Shown one piece after another: positions 1 to 8,997 of a DNA stretch of 64,000 nt. Location of the stretch: NCBI RefSeq assembly GCF_004355225.1, contig NZ_CP037933.1, positions 1,488,001 to 1,552,000 of the forward strand, read 5' to 3'. A program made the translations under genes and the position numbers. The DNA is from Flavobacterium nackdongense (GTDB lineage Bacteria > Bacteroidota > Bacteroidia > Flavobacteriales > Flavobacteriaceae). Below the pieces are notes generated by a model that was given only the letters and a program-made list of their open reading frames with translations, was not told the DNA's origin and searched no databases. How positions within the stretch are numbered: position 1 is the first letter of the stretch; the number at the start of each line of letters is the position of its first letter.

Positions 1-2
1 TA

Positions 3-1562
3 ATTGGTCGTCCCAGTTGGTGGACACTATTACTTTTCATTCCAATTATCAATCTGATTATGTTTCCGGTTATTTGGGTCGAAACCCTAAGAAGCTTCGG
101 AAAACGATCTTCATTAGATACTTTTTTAGGCGTAGTTACTTGTGGTTTTTACCTTTATTATATCAATTATACTCAACCCTTACATTACATTGCTGACAGA
201 AAATTAAATCCTGAAAACAAAGCTGCAGACACAGTGAGTTCCTTACTTTTTGCGATAATCGTTGCCACTTTTGTACACACTTATTTCATTCAACCTTACA
301 CTATTCCCACCTCATCCTTAGAAAAATCGTTATTGATAGGTGATTTTTTATTTGTAAGCAAAATGAATTATGGCGCGAGAGTTCCGATGACCTCAGTGGC
401 TCTGCCCATGGTTCATGACTCTATCCCGTTGACGAAAAAGAAGTCGTATTTGAGTTGGCCACAACTACCCTATTTGAGATTGCCTTCGTTTCAGAAAATT
501 GAAAAAAATGATATTGTAGTTTTCAATTGGCCTGCCGATACAGTGTACCAATTTTTTGATAGATCAGGCAGAAAAGCGGTTCTTAAACCTATTGATAAAA
601 AATCGAATTATGTAAAAAGATGCCAAGGAACTCCGGGTGATGTTCTGGAAATTAAAGAGGGAATGGTCTATATCGACGGTAAACCTTTAGTGCTGCCTGA
701 AAGAGCCAAATCACAATACGAACATACTGTGTATTCGGCAAAAGGGGTTTCGAATGAGCTGTTGGTCGCTTCTGGATCAACCGAATTTAATAGAGTTTAT
801 ATCTTAAAACCAAATAGTGAGGAGCAAATTGCCGCCGTGCAACCTTACGTTTTAAACGCATCACAAAACCAAGACAAATCCTTTACGGTGATGACTGGTT
901 TTAATGGAATTCCACTGAGTGTCATCCAAAAAACAGGAATTTATGCTCAAGAAGTGTACGATGCCAAAAACGATGTCAATCTTACCTTAAAAGCGGCAGC
1001 GGAATTGCGCAAAAACACGGCAATCGATTCTGTAATACGACATATTGCTAAAAAAACTGTAGTAGATCCCAGTATTTTTCCGCACAATACCAATTGGACT
1101 GTGGACAATTATGGTCCAATCACAATTCCTGAAGCAGGGAAAACAGTTCAATTGACGCAACAAAACATTCCTCTTTACAAAAGAATTATCGAAAGTTACG
1201 AAGGCAATACACTGGAAAACAATGGTCAAGCCATAAAAATAAACGGTGAAATTGCCAAATCGTACACCTTCAAACAAAACTACTATTGGATGATGGGAGA
1301 CAATCGCCATCGTTCAGAAGACAGCCGCTACTGGGGTTTTGTTCCCGAAGACCATATCGTAGGGAAACCCGTTTTTATTTGGATGAGTTGGGATACCAAT
1401 GGCAAAGGATTGGGCAAAATTCGTTGGGAACGCCTATTTACTACTGTCGGCGGTGATGGACAACCACAATCGTATTTCCAAATTTTCTTGATACTTTTGG
1501 CAGTCTTTTTTATAGGTGACTATTTTTGGAAAAAGAGAAAAGCAAAAAATTCAAAAGTTTAA
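3..1562 (+). CDS. lepB: Signal peptidase I (5' end cut by window)
   Basis: Membrane serine protease that removes signal peptides from exported proteins. The frame is open from the first bases of the window, so the N-terminus lies outside it; the internal Met at 60 is unlikely to be the true start because the upstream residues (GRPSWWTLLLF...) read as family sequence. Visible motifs are the serine box IPTSSLEKSLLIGD, the lysine box YVKRCQGTPGD (catalytic Ser and Lys) and the C-terminal box GDNRHRSEDSRYWG. A hydrophobic segment precedes the Ser box and another lies near the C-terminus. The roughly 250-residue insertion between the Lys box and the GDNR box fits the long Bacteroidota form. A WbqC-family gene follows on the same strand. 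Confidence 0.95.
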   Translation: MGRPSWWTLLLFIPIINLIMFPVIWVETLRSFGKRSSLDTFLGVVTCGFYLYYINYTQPLHYIADRKLNPENKAADTVSSLLFAIIVATFVHTYFIQPYTIPTSSLEKSLLIGDFLFVSKMNYGARVPMTSVALPMVHDSIPLTKKKSYLSWPQLPYLRLPSFQKIEKNDIVVFNWPADTVYQFFDRSGRKAVLKPIDKKSNYVKRCQGTPGDVLEIKEGMVYIDGKPLVLPERAKSQYEHTVYSAKGVSNELLVASGSTEFNRVYILKPNSEEQIAAVQPYVLNASQNQDKSFTVMTGFNGIPLSVIQKTGIYAQEVYDAKNDVNLTLKAAAELRKNTAIDSVIRHIAKKTVVDPSIFPHNTNWTVDNYGPITIPEAGKTVQLTQQNIPLYKRIIESYEGNTLENNGQAIKINGEIAKSYTFKQNYYWMMGDNRHRSEDSRYWGFVPEDHIVGKPVFIWMSWDTNGKGLGKIRWERLFTTVGGDGQPQSYFQIFLILLAVFFIGDYFWKKRKAKNSKV

Positions 1563-1567
1563 AAGCG

Positions 1568-1611
1568 TTTAAAGTTTAAGGTTAAATATCGCATAAACCT
1601 TAAACTTTAAA
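1568..1611. repeat. Mirrored 7-bp-period spacer between lepB and WbqC gene
   Basis: A perfect 16-bp inverted repeat (1568-1583 and 1596-1611) is built from heptads such as GTTTAAA, GTTTAAG, AAACCTT and AAACTTT. It could act as a hairpin or terminator after lepB. It belongs to a set of 7-bp-period spacers found at several places in this window. Confidence 0.7.
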
Positions 1612-1628
1612 CCTTAAACAATTAATAA

Positions 1629-2249
1629 ATGAACATTCTTATACACCCCTCCTATTTCCCCTCGATTAGCCATTATGTTGCGATGGCTCAATGTGATACA
1701 ATTGTGTTTGAAATGGAGGATAATTTCCAAAAACAAACCAACCGAAATAGAACGTATATTTATAGCCCTAATGGCATTCAGTTGCTGAATATTCCTGTAA
1801 AACATTCGAAAGAAGCGCACCAAAAAACAAAAGAAATCAGGATCGAAAATGATTTCAATTGGCAAAAACAGCATTTCAAATCACTAGAAGCTGCTTATAG
1901 AACTTCGCCTTTCTTTGAGTTTTTTGAAGATGAACTTTTCCCAATTTTCGAAAAAAAACACCAATTCTTGATGGATTTGAATTTTGAAACGATGGAATTT
2001 GTCTCAAAATGCCTCAGATTGAAATTGAATTTCGAGACTACAACAGAATATTTCCACGAAGTAGATTCAAATTCTATTCAAGATTTTAGGTTTTTGGCTG
2101 ATGGAAAAAAAGATAAATCCCAATTCGAAAGTTACACCCAAGTTTTTGATGACAAACACGGATTCTTAAGCAACTTAAGCGTTTTGGATTTGTTGTTCAA
2201 CGAAGGGAAATATGCTCTGGATTATCTGAAAAGCCAGAAGTTTATTTAA
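1629..2249 (+). CDS. WbqC-like family protein
   Basis: 206 residues, matching the WbqC-like family by its start (MNILIHPSYFPSISHYVAMA) and by the conserved segment W-x-x-QHFKSLEAAYRTSPFFEFF. Members occur near polysaccharide genes, but in flavobacteria this one follows the signal peptidase gene, as here. No signal peptide or membrane segment is seen. The molecular function is not established; a role in glycan or amide transfer would be speculation. Confidence 0.85.
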   Translation: MNILIHPSYFPSISHYVAMAQCDTIVFEMEDNFQKQTNRNRTYIYSPNGIQLLNIPVKHSKEAHQKTKEIRIENDFNWQKQHFKSLEAAYRTSPFFEFFEDELFPIFEKKHQFLMDLNFETMEFVSKCLRLKLNFETTTEYFHEVDSNSIQDFRFLADGKKDKSQFESYTQVFDDKHGFLSNLSVLDLLFNEGKYALDYLKSQKFI

Positions 2250-2268
2250 AAGCATCATCTTTTTTTTA

Positions 2269-2414
2269 AACCACATAGTTCTAATTTTATCTTAACTTTA
2301 AAAGGCAGACATAGAAATTTCATTGTACTCATAGCTATGCCTTTCTATCCAAAAGCGAAGCTTTCTTTTTTAAAATCTAAAAAGCTATGTCAAAAAAATG
2401 TAATCTATGTGGTT
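2269..2414. repeat. Long imperfect palindrome made of ATAG/CTAT units
   Basis: The outer arms AACCACATAG (2269-2278) and CTATGTGGTT (2405-2414) are exact inverted copies. Shorter mirrored pieces lie inside, such as CATAGCTATG and AAAGCGAAGCTTT. The element sits between convergent genes and may serve as a bidirectional terminator. A related piece occurs after the TonB gene near 35300-35435. Confidence 0.6.
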
Positions 2415-2446
2415 AAAAAAGTCAATTTAATGAAGTTGGAATTCCT

Positions 2447-3493
2447 CTACTCCATCGAAAGTTTTGCCATAATCGGGTAATGATCTGAATTTTCGAAATC
2501 TGGAAAACTTTCAAATCTTCTGACTTTCATTTTATCATCGGCAAAAATGTAGTCTATTCGAGCTGGATAATACCGGAATTTATAGGTTGCTCCAAAACCA
2601 ACTCCCGCCTCTTCGAAAGTATCATTCAAGGAACCCTTAATATTTCGATACACGTACGAAAACGCGCTATTATTCATATCCCCACAGATAATGATAGGAT
2701 AAGGACAATCTTTTTTGTGCTCTTTGATAATCTCCGCCTGCTGCTGTTGCTTTTTGAAAGCCTTGCTAATTCTATAAAACAATTTCTGCGATTTTCCCTG
2801 ATTGATGGTCTCAATATTCTCATCGATTTCCGAGACATCCGGCGAAATTTTTATCGATTGCAAATGCATATTATAGACTCTAATAATATCCTTCCCTTTT
2901 TTGATATCCGCATAAACCACATTATTATTCGAATTGGGAAAAACGATATTTCCTTGGTCGATGATCGGAAATTTAGAAAAAATAGCCTGAGCAGTCTTAA
3001 TCTGATTGCCTTCCATCAGGATGTACTTATGACGGTACACTTTCAAATCGATATCGGCAGAATTTGAATATTCCTGAATACACAAAATGTCAGGATTTTT
3101 TTCATTGATAAAGGTCAAAATATTATCGGGTACGTCATCTCTGCTCAGCCATTTGAACACATTAAACAAGCGAACATTATAACTCATCACAGTAAAATCT
3201 TTTTCGTTTTCGGGATACTCTTTAGCAGAAAACTTATAGAATTTATTAATAAAAGTAATGCCCATCAAAAGCACCAAACCGGACAAAATCATTCGCTTTT
3301 TGAATTGAACTCCCCAATAGAAAAAAAATAGCCCATTCAATATAAAAAACAAGGGCATAAACAGTGTAAAAACGGAAAGTATGGGGAATAATGTAGGTGC
3401 TAAAAAAGGTAAAACGTAAGCAACAAATGTGGATACAGTTAGTACTATATTCAAAATAAACATCACTTTATTAAACCAAGAAAGGTTTTTCAT
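2447..3493 (-). CDS. Endonuclease/exonuclease/phosphatase-family membrane protein
   Basis: 348 residues. The first 90 hold about three hydrophobic segments, followed by an EEP-fold domain. Active-site motifs are visible: the Glu in DILCIQEYSN, the Asp/Asn in IIICGDMNNSAF, and the terminal SDHYPI. EEP enzymes are metal-dependent phosphodiesterases that cut DNA, RNA, phosphoinositides or sphingomyelin. The substrate cannot be told from sequence. Membrane anchoring suggests the catalytic domain is held at the inner membrane. It lies upstream of two rhomboid genes on the same strand, separated by a 7-bp-period spacer. Confidence 0.85.
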   Translation of the reverse strand: MKNLSWFNKVMFILNIVLTVSTFVAYVLPFLAPTLFPILSVFTLFMPLFFILNGLFFFYWGVQFKKRMILSGLVLLMGITFINKFYKFSAKEYPENEKDFTVMSYNVRLFNVFKWLSRDDVPDNILTFINEKNPDILCIQEYSNSADIDLKVYRHKYILMEGNQIKTAQAIFSKFPIIDQGNIVFPNSNNNVVYADIKKGKDIIRVYNMHLQSIKISPDVSEIDENIETINQGKSQKLFYRISKAFKKQQQQAEIIKEHKKDCPYPIIICGDMNNSAFSYVYRNIKGSLNDTFEEAGVGFGATYKFRYYPARIDYIFADDKMKVRRFESFPDFENSDHYPIMAKLSME

Positions 3494-3494
3494 T

Positions 3495-3573
3495 TTATGT
3501 TTGTTGTTTATGGTTTATGGTTTTTAGTTTGCGGTTTCGAACAACTCCAAACTACAAACTCCAAACTACAAAC
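3495..3573. repeat. 7-bp-period spacer
   Basis: The spacer between the EEP gene and the first rhomboid gene reads as consecutive heptads (TTATGGT, TTATGGT, TTTTAGT, TTGCGGT, then AACTCCA, AACTACA, AACTCCA, AACTACA). The second half is roughly the mirror of the first. Confidence 0.7.
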
Positions 3574-3576
3574 CTT

Positions 3577-4440
3577 TTATTTCCCTGCTTTAAACAAAAA
3601 TTCTTTTTCCTCTTGTGACAAACAATCATAACCCGAGCGGCTTATTTTATCCAAAATCTCATCGATTTGCTGCTGGGTTTTATCCTTGACAACTATTCTT
3701 GATGTTGACTTTGTTTCCGGTTTTTTATAATTTTTATGCACCGTTTTGAGAGGCGTTGATGATGATTTAGTAAACAAATTAACAAAAAAATCGGATACGT
3801 TCGAAACAATTTTACTCCAATCGGTTCCGTTTTCAAGAAATTTAATATAAAGAAAACCGAAAAATGCCCCAGCCAAATGCGCTATATGTCCGCCTGTATT
3901 TTCAATCCGGATTTGCATCAGGTCAATAACGACAATGACCAAGGTGATGTGCCAAAGTTTGACATTACCAATGAGTAGCAACCGTACATTCATTAGAGGA
4001 CTGTAAGTGGTAGTGGCCACCAAAACAGCCATAATCGCCGCCGAAGCACCAACTATAGAAGCACTTAAATTCAAAAAATAATATCCTGCTACAAAAGCCA
4101 TTCCAGCAAATATGGCGCTCAAAACATACAATCCAAGCAATTGTTTTTGAGTGAAAAAAGTTAGAAATAAGGTACAGGAAAAGTTCAAAATAATCATGTT
4201 GAAAAAAATATGCCCAAATCCATCGTGAAAAAAAGCATAGCTCAGCAAAGTCCAAGGATTGGTGATAAAAACCAAGGGGTCAGAACTGAGTGCAATCCAA
4301 TTTGGGAACCTAAAAGCTCCCACAGCAAAATCATAAAAAAACAAGGATACCAAAAAACAGGCTACGTTCCAATAGATCAGCCTTTGGGCCAATCCACCGA
4401 ATTTGTACTGCATTTTTAAGTCATCTATTATACTAGCCAT
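3577..4440 (-). CDS. Rhomboid family intramembrane serine protease (first of two)
   Basis: 287 residues with about six membrane segments. The family signatures are present: the helix with GHIFFNMIIL, the catalytic serine in GASAAIMAV, and the catalytic histidine in GHIAHLAGAFFGFLYI. A soluble C-terminal tail (about residues 200-287) ends with QQQIDEILDKISRSG followed by a short helical motif, an extension common in Bacteroidota rhomboids. Rhomboids cut transmembrane substrates inside the bilayer; the substrate here is unknown. It lies downstream of the second rhomboid gene and mutL on the minus strand. Confidence 0.9.
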   Translation of the reverse strand: MASIIDDLKMQYKFGGLAQRLIYWNVACFLVSLFFYDFAVGAFRFPNWIALSSDPLVFITNPWTLLSYAFFHDGFGHIFFNMIILNFSCTLFLTFFTQKQLLGLYVLSAIFAGMAFVAGYYFLNLSASIVGASAAIMAVLVATTTYSPLMNVRLLLIGNVKLWHITLVIVVIDLMQIRIENTGGHIAHLAGAFFGFLYIKFLENGTDWSKIVSNVSDFFVNLFTKSSSTPLKTVHKNYKKPETKSTSRIVVKDKTQQQIDEILDKISRSGYDCLSQEEKEFLFKAGK

Positions 4441-4514
4441 TTAAATATAAAGTTTATTACTAATTCCCGCTTCGAGGGTTTGCTTCGCCAGCTCACTATC
4501 GCTCGTGTGGAGGT

Positions 4515-5327
4515 TTAATTCCAACGATTTCCATTAAATTGATTTTTCTTCCAAAACCACATCATCAGGAAACCTGTTATGGCTCCACCAACGTGTGCAA
4601 AATGGGCAATTCCGGTACTTCCTGCCCCAAAAATGGAACTTCCTTTGAATCCTAAAAACAAATCGATCGCCAAAATTCCGGGTACAAAATATTTGGCTTT
4701 AATGGGAACTGGAATAAACATCAAAGCCAATTCAGCATTGGGAAACATAAAAGCGAAGGCCGCCAATAATCCATAAATAGCTCCTGAAGCACCTACAACA
4801 GTGCCTTTGGTAATCATCGAAGCCTGAACAATAGTATTGAACTGTTGTTGGCTACAATTCACTCGCTCTAAAATACTTTGTATTTCGCCCGCCATCATTT
4901 GGCCTTTGGCATCAAATAAGGAGCTATAATCAGCATTCAATAAAAGATGAATTTCAGAAGAAGTTAATTTCAAATTGGACACATCGGATAACAAGGAATG
5001 TATTTCATAATAATTGACTCCTGTATGCAACAAAGCAGCGCCTAGCCCACAAGAAATGTAGAAAAACAAGAATTTTTTTCCACCCCAAAAATGTTCTAAA
5101 GCACTTCCAAAAGAATAAAGCGCAAACATATTGAATAAAATATGTGCAATATTCGGAAATGGCGCGTGCATGAACATATGAGTTATGAATTGCCATCCCT
5201 TAAAACTATCGCTTTCAGGGTAATACAGCGCAAAAAAATCATAGGCTACTGGTACAAAATAGGAACCAATAAAGAATAAAATATTAATAATCAATAGTTG
5301 TTTTACAACCGGTGTGATGTTCATCAT
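4515..5327 (-). CDS. Rhomboid family intramembrane serine protease (second)
   Basis: 270 residues and multi-spanning. Motifs are HILFNMFALYSFGSALE, the catalytic serine in GASGAIYGLLAAF and the catalytic histidine in HFAHVGGAITGF. It differs from its neighbour in lacking the long C-terminal tail and in carrying a 50-60-residue loop between the third and fourth membrane segments. Its start codon overlaps the stop of mutL by 4 bases, so the two are translationally coupled. Confidence 0.9.
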   Translation of the reverse strand: MMNITPVVKQLLIINILFFIGSYFVPVAYDFFALYYPESDSFKGWQFITHMFMHAPFPNIAHILFNMFALYSFGSALEHFWGGKKFLFFYISCGLGAALLHTGVNYYEIHSLLSDVSNLKLTSSEIHLLLNADYSSLFDAKGQMMAGEIQSILERVNCSQQQFNTIVQASMITKGTVVGASGAIYGLLAAFAFMFPNAELALMFIPVPIKAKYFVPGILAIDLFLGFKGSSIFGAGSTGIAHFAHVGGAITGFLMMWFWKKNQFNGNRWN

Positions 5328-7180
5328 AAGGCAAATTTTTTGTCTAAATCTTCCACACGGATGGTGATGAAAGTAGGTTTTTGAAAGGGAGAAACATTAG
5401 GGTCTTTGCAGGCAAAAAGACCGTTGACCAAGTTTTCTTGTTCTTTTTCGGTCATATAGGTACCTGTTTTTACAGCTAAACTTCGAGCCATCGATTTGGC
5501 AATCGTATCGTTTTGACTGAAACTGCTTTCGGGAATTCCGTTTTGTAAATCACTCAAAAGCTGTTCTAAAACTATCGAAGCTTCACTCTCGGAAACATTG
5601 ACAGGCAATCCCGAAATGACTACACTATCTTCATAGGTTTCTTCGAAAACAAAACCAGTATTGGTCAACGAAGGTTTCAACTCGGCTATCAACTGCATTT
5701 CATCTATGGAAAAATACAAATGCAACGGAAATAACAATTGCTGGCTCGACGCTAGATGAACCGTGATATTGGTCAAAAATTGTTCGTATAAAATCCGTTG
5801 ATGTGCCCGCTGCTGATCGACAATGATCATTCCTGATTTTATCGGATTTACAATATATTTTTTATGAATTTGGTAAGTTTTATTGACTTTTTGCTCCACC
5901 TCATCCGTGTTGAATAAGGAAGAAGTTACCGCTTCATTTTCAAATATCGTGGTGTCTATTTCCTCGGAATCTTGCTTAAGGCCTACATACAAACTTTCCC
6001 AGTTTGCACTTGGCTCTGCCTTTCTAAAACTAGAATTGGAATTGGTAAAATGCTTATTGGGTTTGGAATCTTCCGCAAAAGGATTGAAACTTCGATCCAC
6101 TTGAATGGTTGGAGTAGCTCCCTCTAGGTCTTTATAATGATAAGGTGTGTCTAAATTGGCATCACGCTCAAAATCCAATACGGGCGCCACATTAAACTGC
6201 CCCAAACTGTGTTTTATAGATGCCCGTAAAATGGCATACAAAGCCGACTCATCATCAAATTTGATTTCCGTTTTCGTGGGATGAATATTTATATCAATCG
6301 TATGGGGTGGCACTTGCAGGTAAATGAAATAACTGGGTTGGGCACCATCTTTGAGCAAACCATCATAAGCAGCCATAACGGCGTGGTGCAGATACCCACT
6401 TTTTATAAATCGATCATTGACAAAGAAAAACTGTTCTCCCCGATTTTTTTTTGCAAATTCGGGTTTACAAACAAAACCTTGAATATTTACAATTTCAGTT
6501 TCTTCGGTCACCGGTACTAATTTTTCATTGGTTTTACCCGAAAAAACAGCCACAATACGCTGCCTCAAACTGGAAGGAGGCAAATTGAACATTTCGCTTC
6601 CGTTATGAAAAAAGGTAAAATATATTTTGGGATGTGCCAAGGACAACCTTTGAAATTCATCCACAATATGGCGGTATTCCACGGTATCCGATTTCAGGAA
6701 ATTACGACGAGCCGGAATATTAAAAAATAAATTTTTGACCCCAAACGAAGTTCCCTTTGGCAAAACCGCTACTTCTTGCGATACAAATTTACTGCCTTCG
6801 ATTACGATATGAGTTCCTAATTCCTCTTGGTCTTGCTTGGTTTTCATTTCGACATGAGCAATTGCAGCAATCGACGCCAACGCTTCGCCACGAAATCCTT
6901 TGGTGTGCAAAGAGAACAAATCTTCGGCCTGACGAATTTTGGAAGTGGCGTGACGTTCAAAACACAATCGCGCATCAGTCACACTCATTCCCTTGCCGTT
7001 ATCAATCACTTGAACCAGCGATTTTCCCGCGTCTTTTAGTATCAATTTAATATCGGTAGCTCCAGCATCGACGGCATTTTCGAGTAATTCCTTGACAACC
7101 GACGCCGGACGCTGTACGACTTCGCCAGCGGCAATTTGATTAGCAACGTGATCAGGAAGTAATTGTATGATACTCGACAT
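5324..7180 (-). CDS. mutL: DNA mismatch repair protein MutL
   Basis: 618 residues. The N-terminal GHKL ATPase domain has LPDHVANQIAAGEVV, the Asp/Gly box NAVDAGATDI and the GFRGEAL motif. The C-terminal dimerisation domain starts near residue 430. The endonuclease motif seen in many MutL proteins, DQHA(x)2E(x)4E, reads here as DQQRAHQRILYE, so the expected His and first Glu are both Gln and the Ala is Arg. Endonuclease activity of the canonical type is therefore doubtful. MutL couples MutS mismatch recognition to strand removal. It is the first gene of a unit with the two rhomboids. Confidence 0.95.
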   Translation of the reverse strand: MSSIIQLLPDHVANQIAAGEVVQRPASVVKELLENAVDAGATDIKLILKDAGKSLVQVIDNGKGMSVTDARLCFERHATSKIRQAEDLFSLHTKGFRGEALASIAAIAHVEMKTKQDQEELGTHIVIEGSKFVSQEVAVLPKGTSFGVKNLFFNIPARRNFLKSDTVEYRHIVDEFQRLSLAHPKIYFTFFHNGSEMFNLPPSSLRQRIVAVFSGKTNEKLVPVTEETEIVNIQGFVCKPEFAKKNRGEQFFFVNDRFIKSGYLHHAVMAAYDGLLKDGAQPSYFIYLQVPPHTIDINIHPTKTEIKFDDESALYAILRASIKHSLGQFNVAPVLDFERDANLDTPYHYKDLEGATPTIQVDRSFNPFAEDSKPNKHFTNSNSSFRKAEPSANWESLYVGLKQDSEEIDTTIFENEAVTSSLFNTDEVEQKVNKTYQIHKKYIVNPIKSGMIIVDQQRAHQRILYEQFLTNITVHLASSQQLLFPLHLYFSIDEMQLIAELKPSLTNTGFVFEETYEDSVVISGLPVNVSESEASIVLEQLLSDLQNGIPESSFSQNDTIAKSMARSLAVKTGTYMTEKEQENLVNGLFACKDPNVSPFQKPTFITIRVEDLDKKFAL

Positions 7181-7189
7181 TAAAAAATG

Positions 7190-7216
7190 GTTTAAAGTTA
7201 GGGTTTAAGGTTTAAA
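7190..7216. repeat. Short 7-bp-period spacer upstream of mutL
   Basis: GTTTAAA, GTTAGGG, TTTAAGG and TTTAAAC are arranged in heptad register just upstream of the mutL start. The composition matches the lepB spacer repeat. Confidence 0.5.
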
Positions 7217-7275
7217 CCCAAAGTTCACAAATTTAAGTAATTTCTATTGGGATTACTACCTAAAGTAATCATAAA

Positions 7276-7310
7276 AAAACCTATACCATCATCAGAATAG
7301 TATAGGTTTT
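7276..7310 (-). terminator. Rho-independent terminator after ribH
   Basis: Inverted repeat AAAACCTATAC / GTATAGGTTTT with a 13-base loop. On the minus strand it is followed by a run of T. It lies about 35 bases past the ribH stop. Confidence 0.75.
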
Positions 7311-7343
7311 ATTTCCGACAGCTATCGGAAGTAAAAATAGTAT

Positions 7344-7913
7344 TTATTCTTCTATCATTTTCAAACCTTCAATTTGTAAAGGTCCGGTTGATAGGAGTTG
7401 CTGATTTTTCAATTGGTGACTGAACGAAGCTTGGTGTCGCAAATACGCCATTTTGATCGCTGCAATAGCGGCTTCGGTTCCTTTATTACCGTGTATTCCT
7501 CCGCTCCTATCGATAGATTGTTGCATCGTATTGTCGGTCAATACACAAAAAATAACGGGAACATCGGTTTGCACGTTCAAATCTTTTATACCTTGTGCGA
7601 CGCCTTCGCAAACGAAATCAAAATGCTTGGTTTCCCCTTGAATCACGCATCCAATAGCAATTACCGCATCGACATTTTGAGTTTGAAGCATTTTTTTTGC
7701 TCCGTAAATAAGCTCAAAACTTCCAGGCACATTCCAACGAATGATGTGTTCCGATGGCACTTCATTTTCCAAAAGGCCAGTAACTGCCCCATAACAAAGC
7801 CCTTCTGTTATGGTATCATTCCATTCTGAAACAACAATCCCAAACCGAAAATTTTTCGCGTCTGGGATTGTGTTTTTATCGTATTCGGATAAGTTTTTAT
7901 TTATAGTTGCCAT
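7344..7913 (-). CDS. ribH: 6,7-dimethyl-8-ribityllumazine synthase
   Basis: 189 residues. It joins the pyrimidinedione and 3,4-dihydroxybutanone phosphate to form the riboflavin precursor. Recognisable motifs are FGIVVSEWNDTITEGL at the N-terminus, the substrate loop WNVPGSFELIYGAKKML, AIGCVIQGETKHFDFVCEGVA and GNKGTEAAIAAIKMA. It is longer than the usual 150-160 residues, with about 20 extra at each end. It lies downstream of a TPR protein gene and has its own terminator. Confidence 0.95.
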   Translation of the reverse strand: MATINKNLSEYDKNTIPDAKNFRFGIVVSEWNDTITEGLCYGAVTGLLENEVPSEHIIRWNVPGSFELIYGAKKMLQTQNVDAVIAIGCVIQGETKHFDFVCEGVAQGIKDLNVQTDVPVIFCVLTDNTMQQSIDRSGGIHGNKGTEAAIAAIKMAYLRHQASFSHQLKNQQLLSTGPLQIEGLKMIEE

Positions 7914-7923
7914 CTCTTATTTA

Positions 7924-7954
7924 AGATTGCAGATTGCAGATTGCAGATTGCAGA
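7924..7954. repeat. Tandem heptanucleotide repeat (AGATTGC)4
   Basis: Four perfect copies of AGATTGC plus AGA fill the spacer just upstream of ribH. Perfect short tandem repeats at this position could change length by slippage and alter expression. Confidence 0.85.
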
Positions 7955-7986
7955 AAAACTGCCATCTAGTCAACTGCCCTCTGGAT

Positions 7987-8769
7987 TTATTGTGCTAAAC
8001 CAATCAAACCATCAATGGTAGCTGCTTCTGGTGAAGCATCGTAATTATCTTTAATATCGGTAAAATATTTCAAAGCTTCTTCTTTATTTCCCATCGCCAA
8101 AGCAGTTTTTCCAGCTTTCAACAAGAAACGTGGTGTGGTGAAATCATTTTTATTCGATTCAGCAGCTTTTACGTAATATTCTAACGCCTCTTTGGCTTGA
8201 TTTTTTTGAGAATAAGCATCACCTATAGCGCCAGTTGCCATAGCAGACAATAGTAGGTCTTCCGATTTGAATTTCCCTAAATAATCAATTGCCTCTGTGT
8301 ATTTTTTTGTGTTTAAATAAGCGATACCCGCATAATAATTTGCCAAGTTTCCGGCATCGGTTCCTGAATATTCATCGGCAATTTTTACAAAACCAAATTT
8401 ACCCTCAGACCCATTCAATGCTAATTTATACAAAGAATCACTTGCAACACCGTCTGTCGCTTTTTGAAAATTTTGTTGCGCAACAAACATTTCGTTGGCA
8501 GCTTCTTCCTCTTTAGGTGTAGCTACAAATTTTTGGTAAGCTAAATAGCCCACGGTCAATAATGCAATTGCCCCTACAACACCGATGATGATTCTTTGAT
8601 TTTTGGCTACAAAATCTTCTGTTTTTGATGCAGTGGCATCAAGGGTAGAAAAAACTTCTGCTGTAGTACTGTTTTTTTCTAATACAGAAATATCTTCGGA
8701 AACTTCTTTAACTTCTTTAACTTCTTTTTCTTTTGCTGGTTTATATCCTCTTTTGTTATAAGTAGCCAT
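7987..8769 (-). CDS. Tetratricopeptide-repeat membrane-anchored protein
   Basis: 260 residues. A charged Lys/Glu-rich cytoplasmic N-terminus (about 75 residues) is followed by one membrane segment (IIIGVVGAIALLTVGYLAY) and a TPR-like region with repeats such as NLANYYAGIAYLNTKKYTEA and AKEALEYYVKAAES. The layout resembles YfgM-like ancillary TPR proteins. It is read away from recF across a 228-bp divergent promoter region and is probably co-transcribed with ribH. Confidence 0.8.
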   Translation of the reverse strand: MATYNKRGYKPAKEKEVKEVKEVSEDISVLEKNSTTAEVFSTLDATASKTEDFVAKNQRIIIGVVGAIALLTVGYLAYQKFVATPKEEEAANEMFVAQQNFQKATDGVASDSLYKLALNGSEGKFGFVKIADEYSGTDAGNLANYYAGIAYLNTKKYTEAIDYLGKFKSEDLLLSAMATGAIGDAYSQKNQAKEALEYYVKAAESNKNDFTTPRFLLKAGKTALAMGNKEEALKYFTDIKDNYDASPEAATIDGLIGLAQ

Positions 8770-8997
8770 TTAAATTTTAATTTAGTGAGCCGCAAAAATA
8801 AAATTTTTATTCATATCGTCATAAAAAAAGTAACTTTAAATTCAAATAAAAATACATTATCTACTATTTATGTATTCCTTTCTTTCCAATTGAAAAATTT
8901 TTACCATTTGAAATTGCATAAAAGCCATTTTTATGGATAATTTTCAATAATTTGCGCCCTCTGAAAGAAGCTAAATTTCCACTCGAGCAAGACCAAA

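Noticed and set aside
5324..7180. mutL as a pseudogene
   Set aside because: The frame and ATPase motifs are intact; only the nuclease motif deviates, which may be normal for the lineage.
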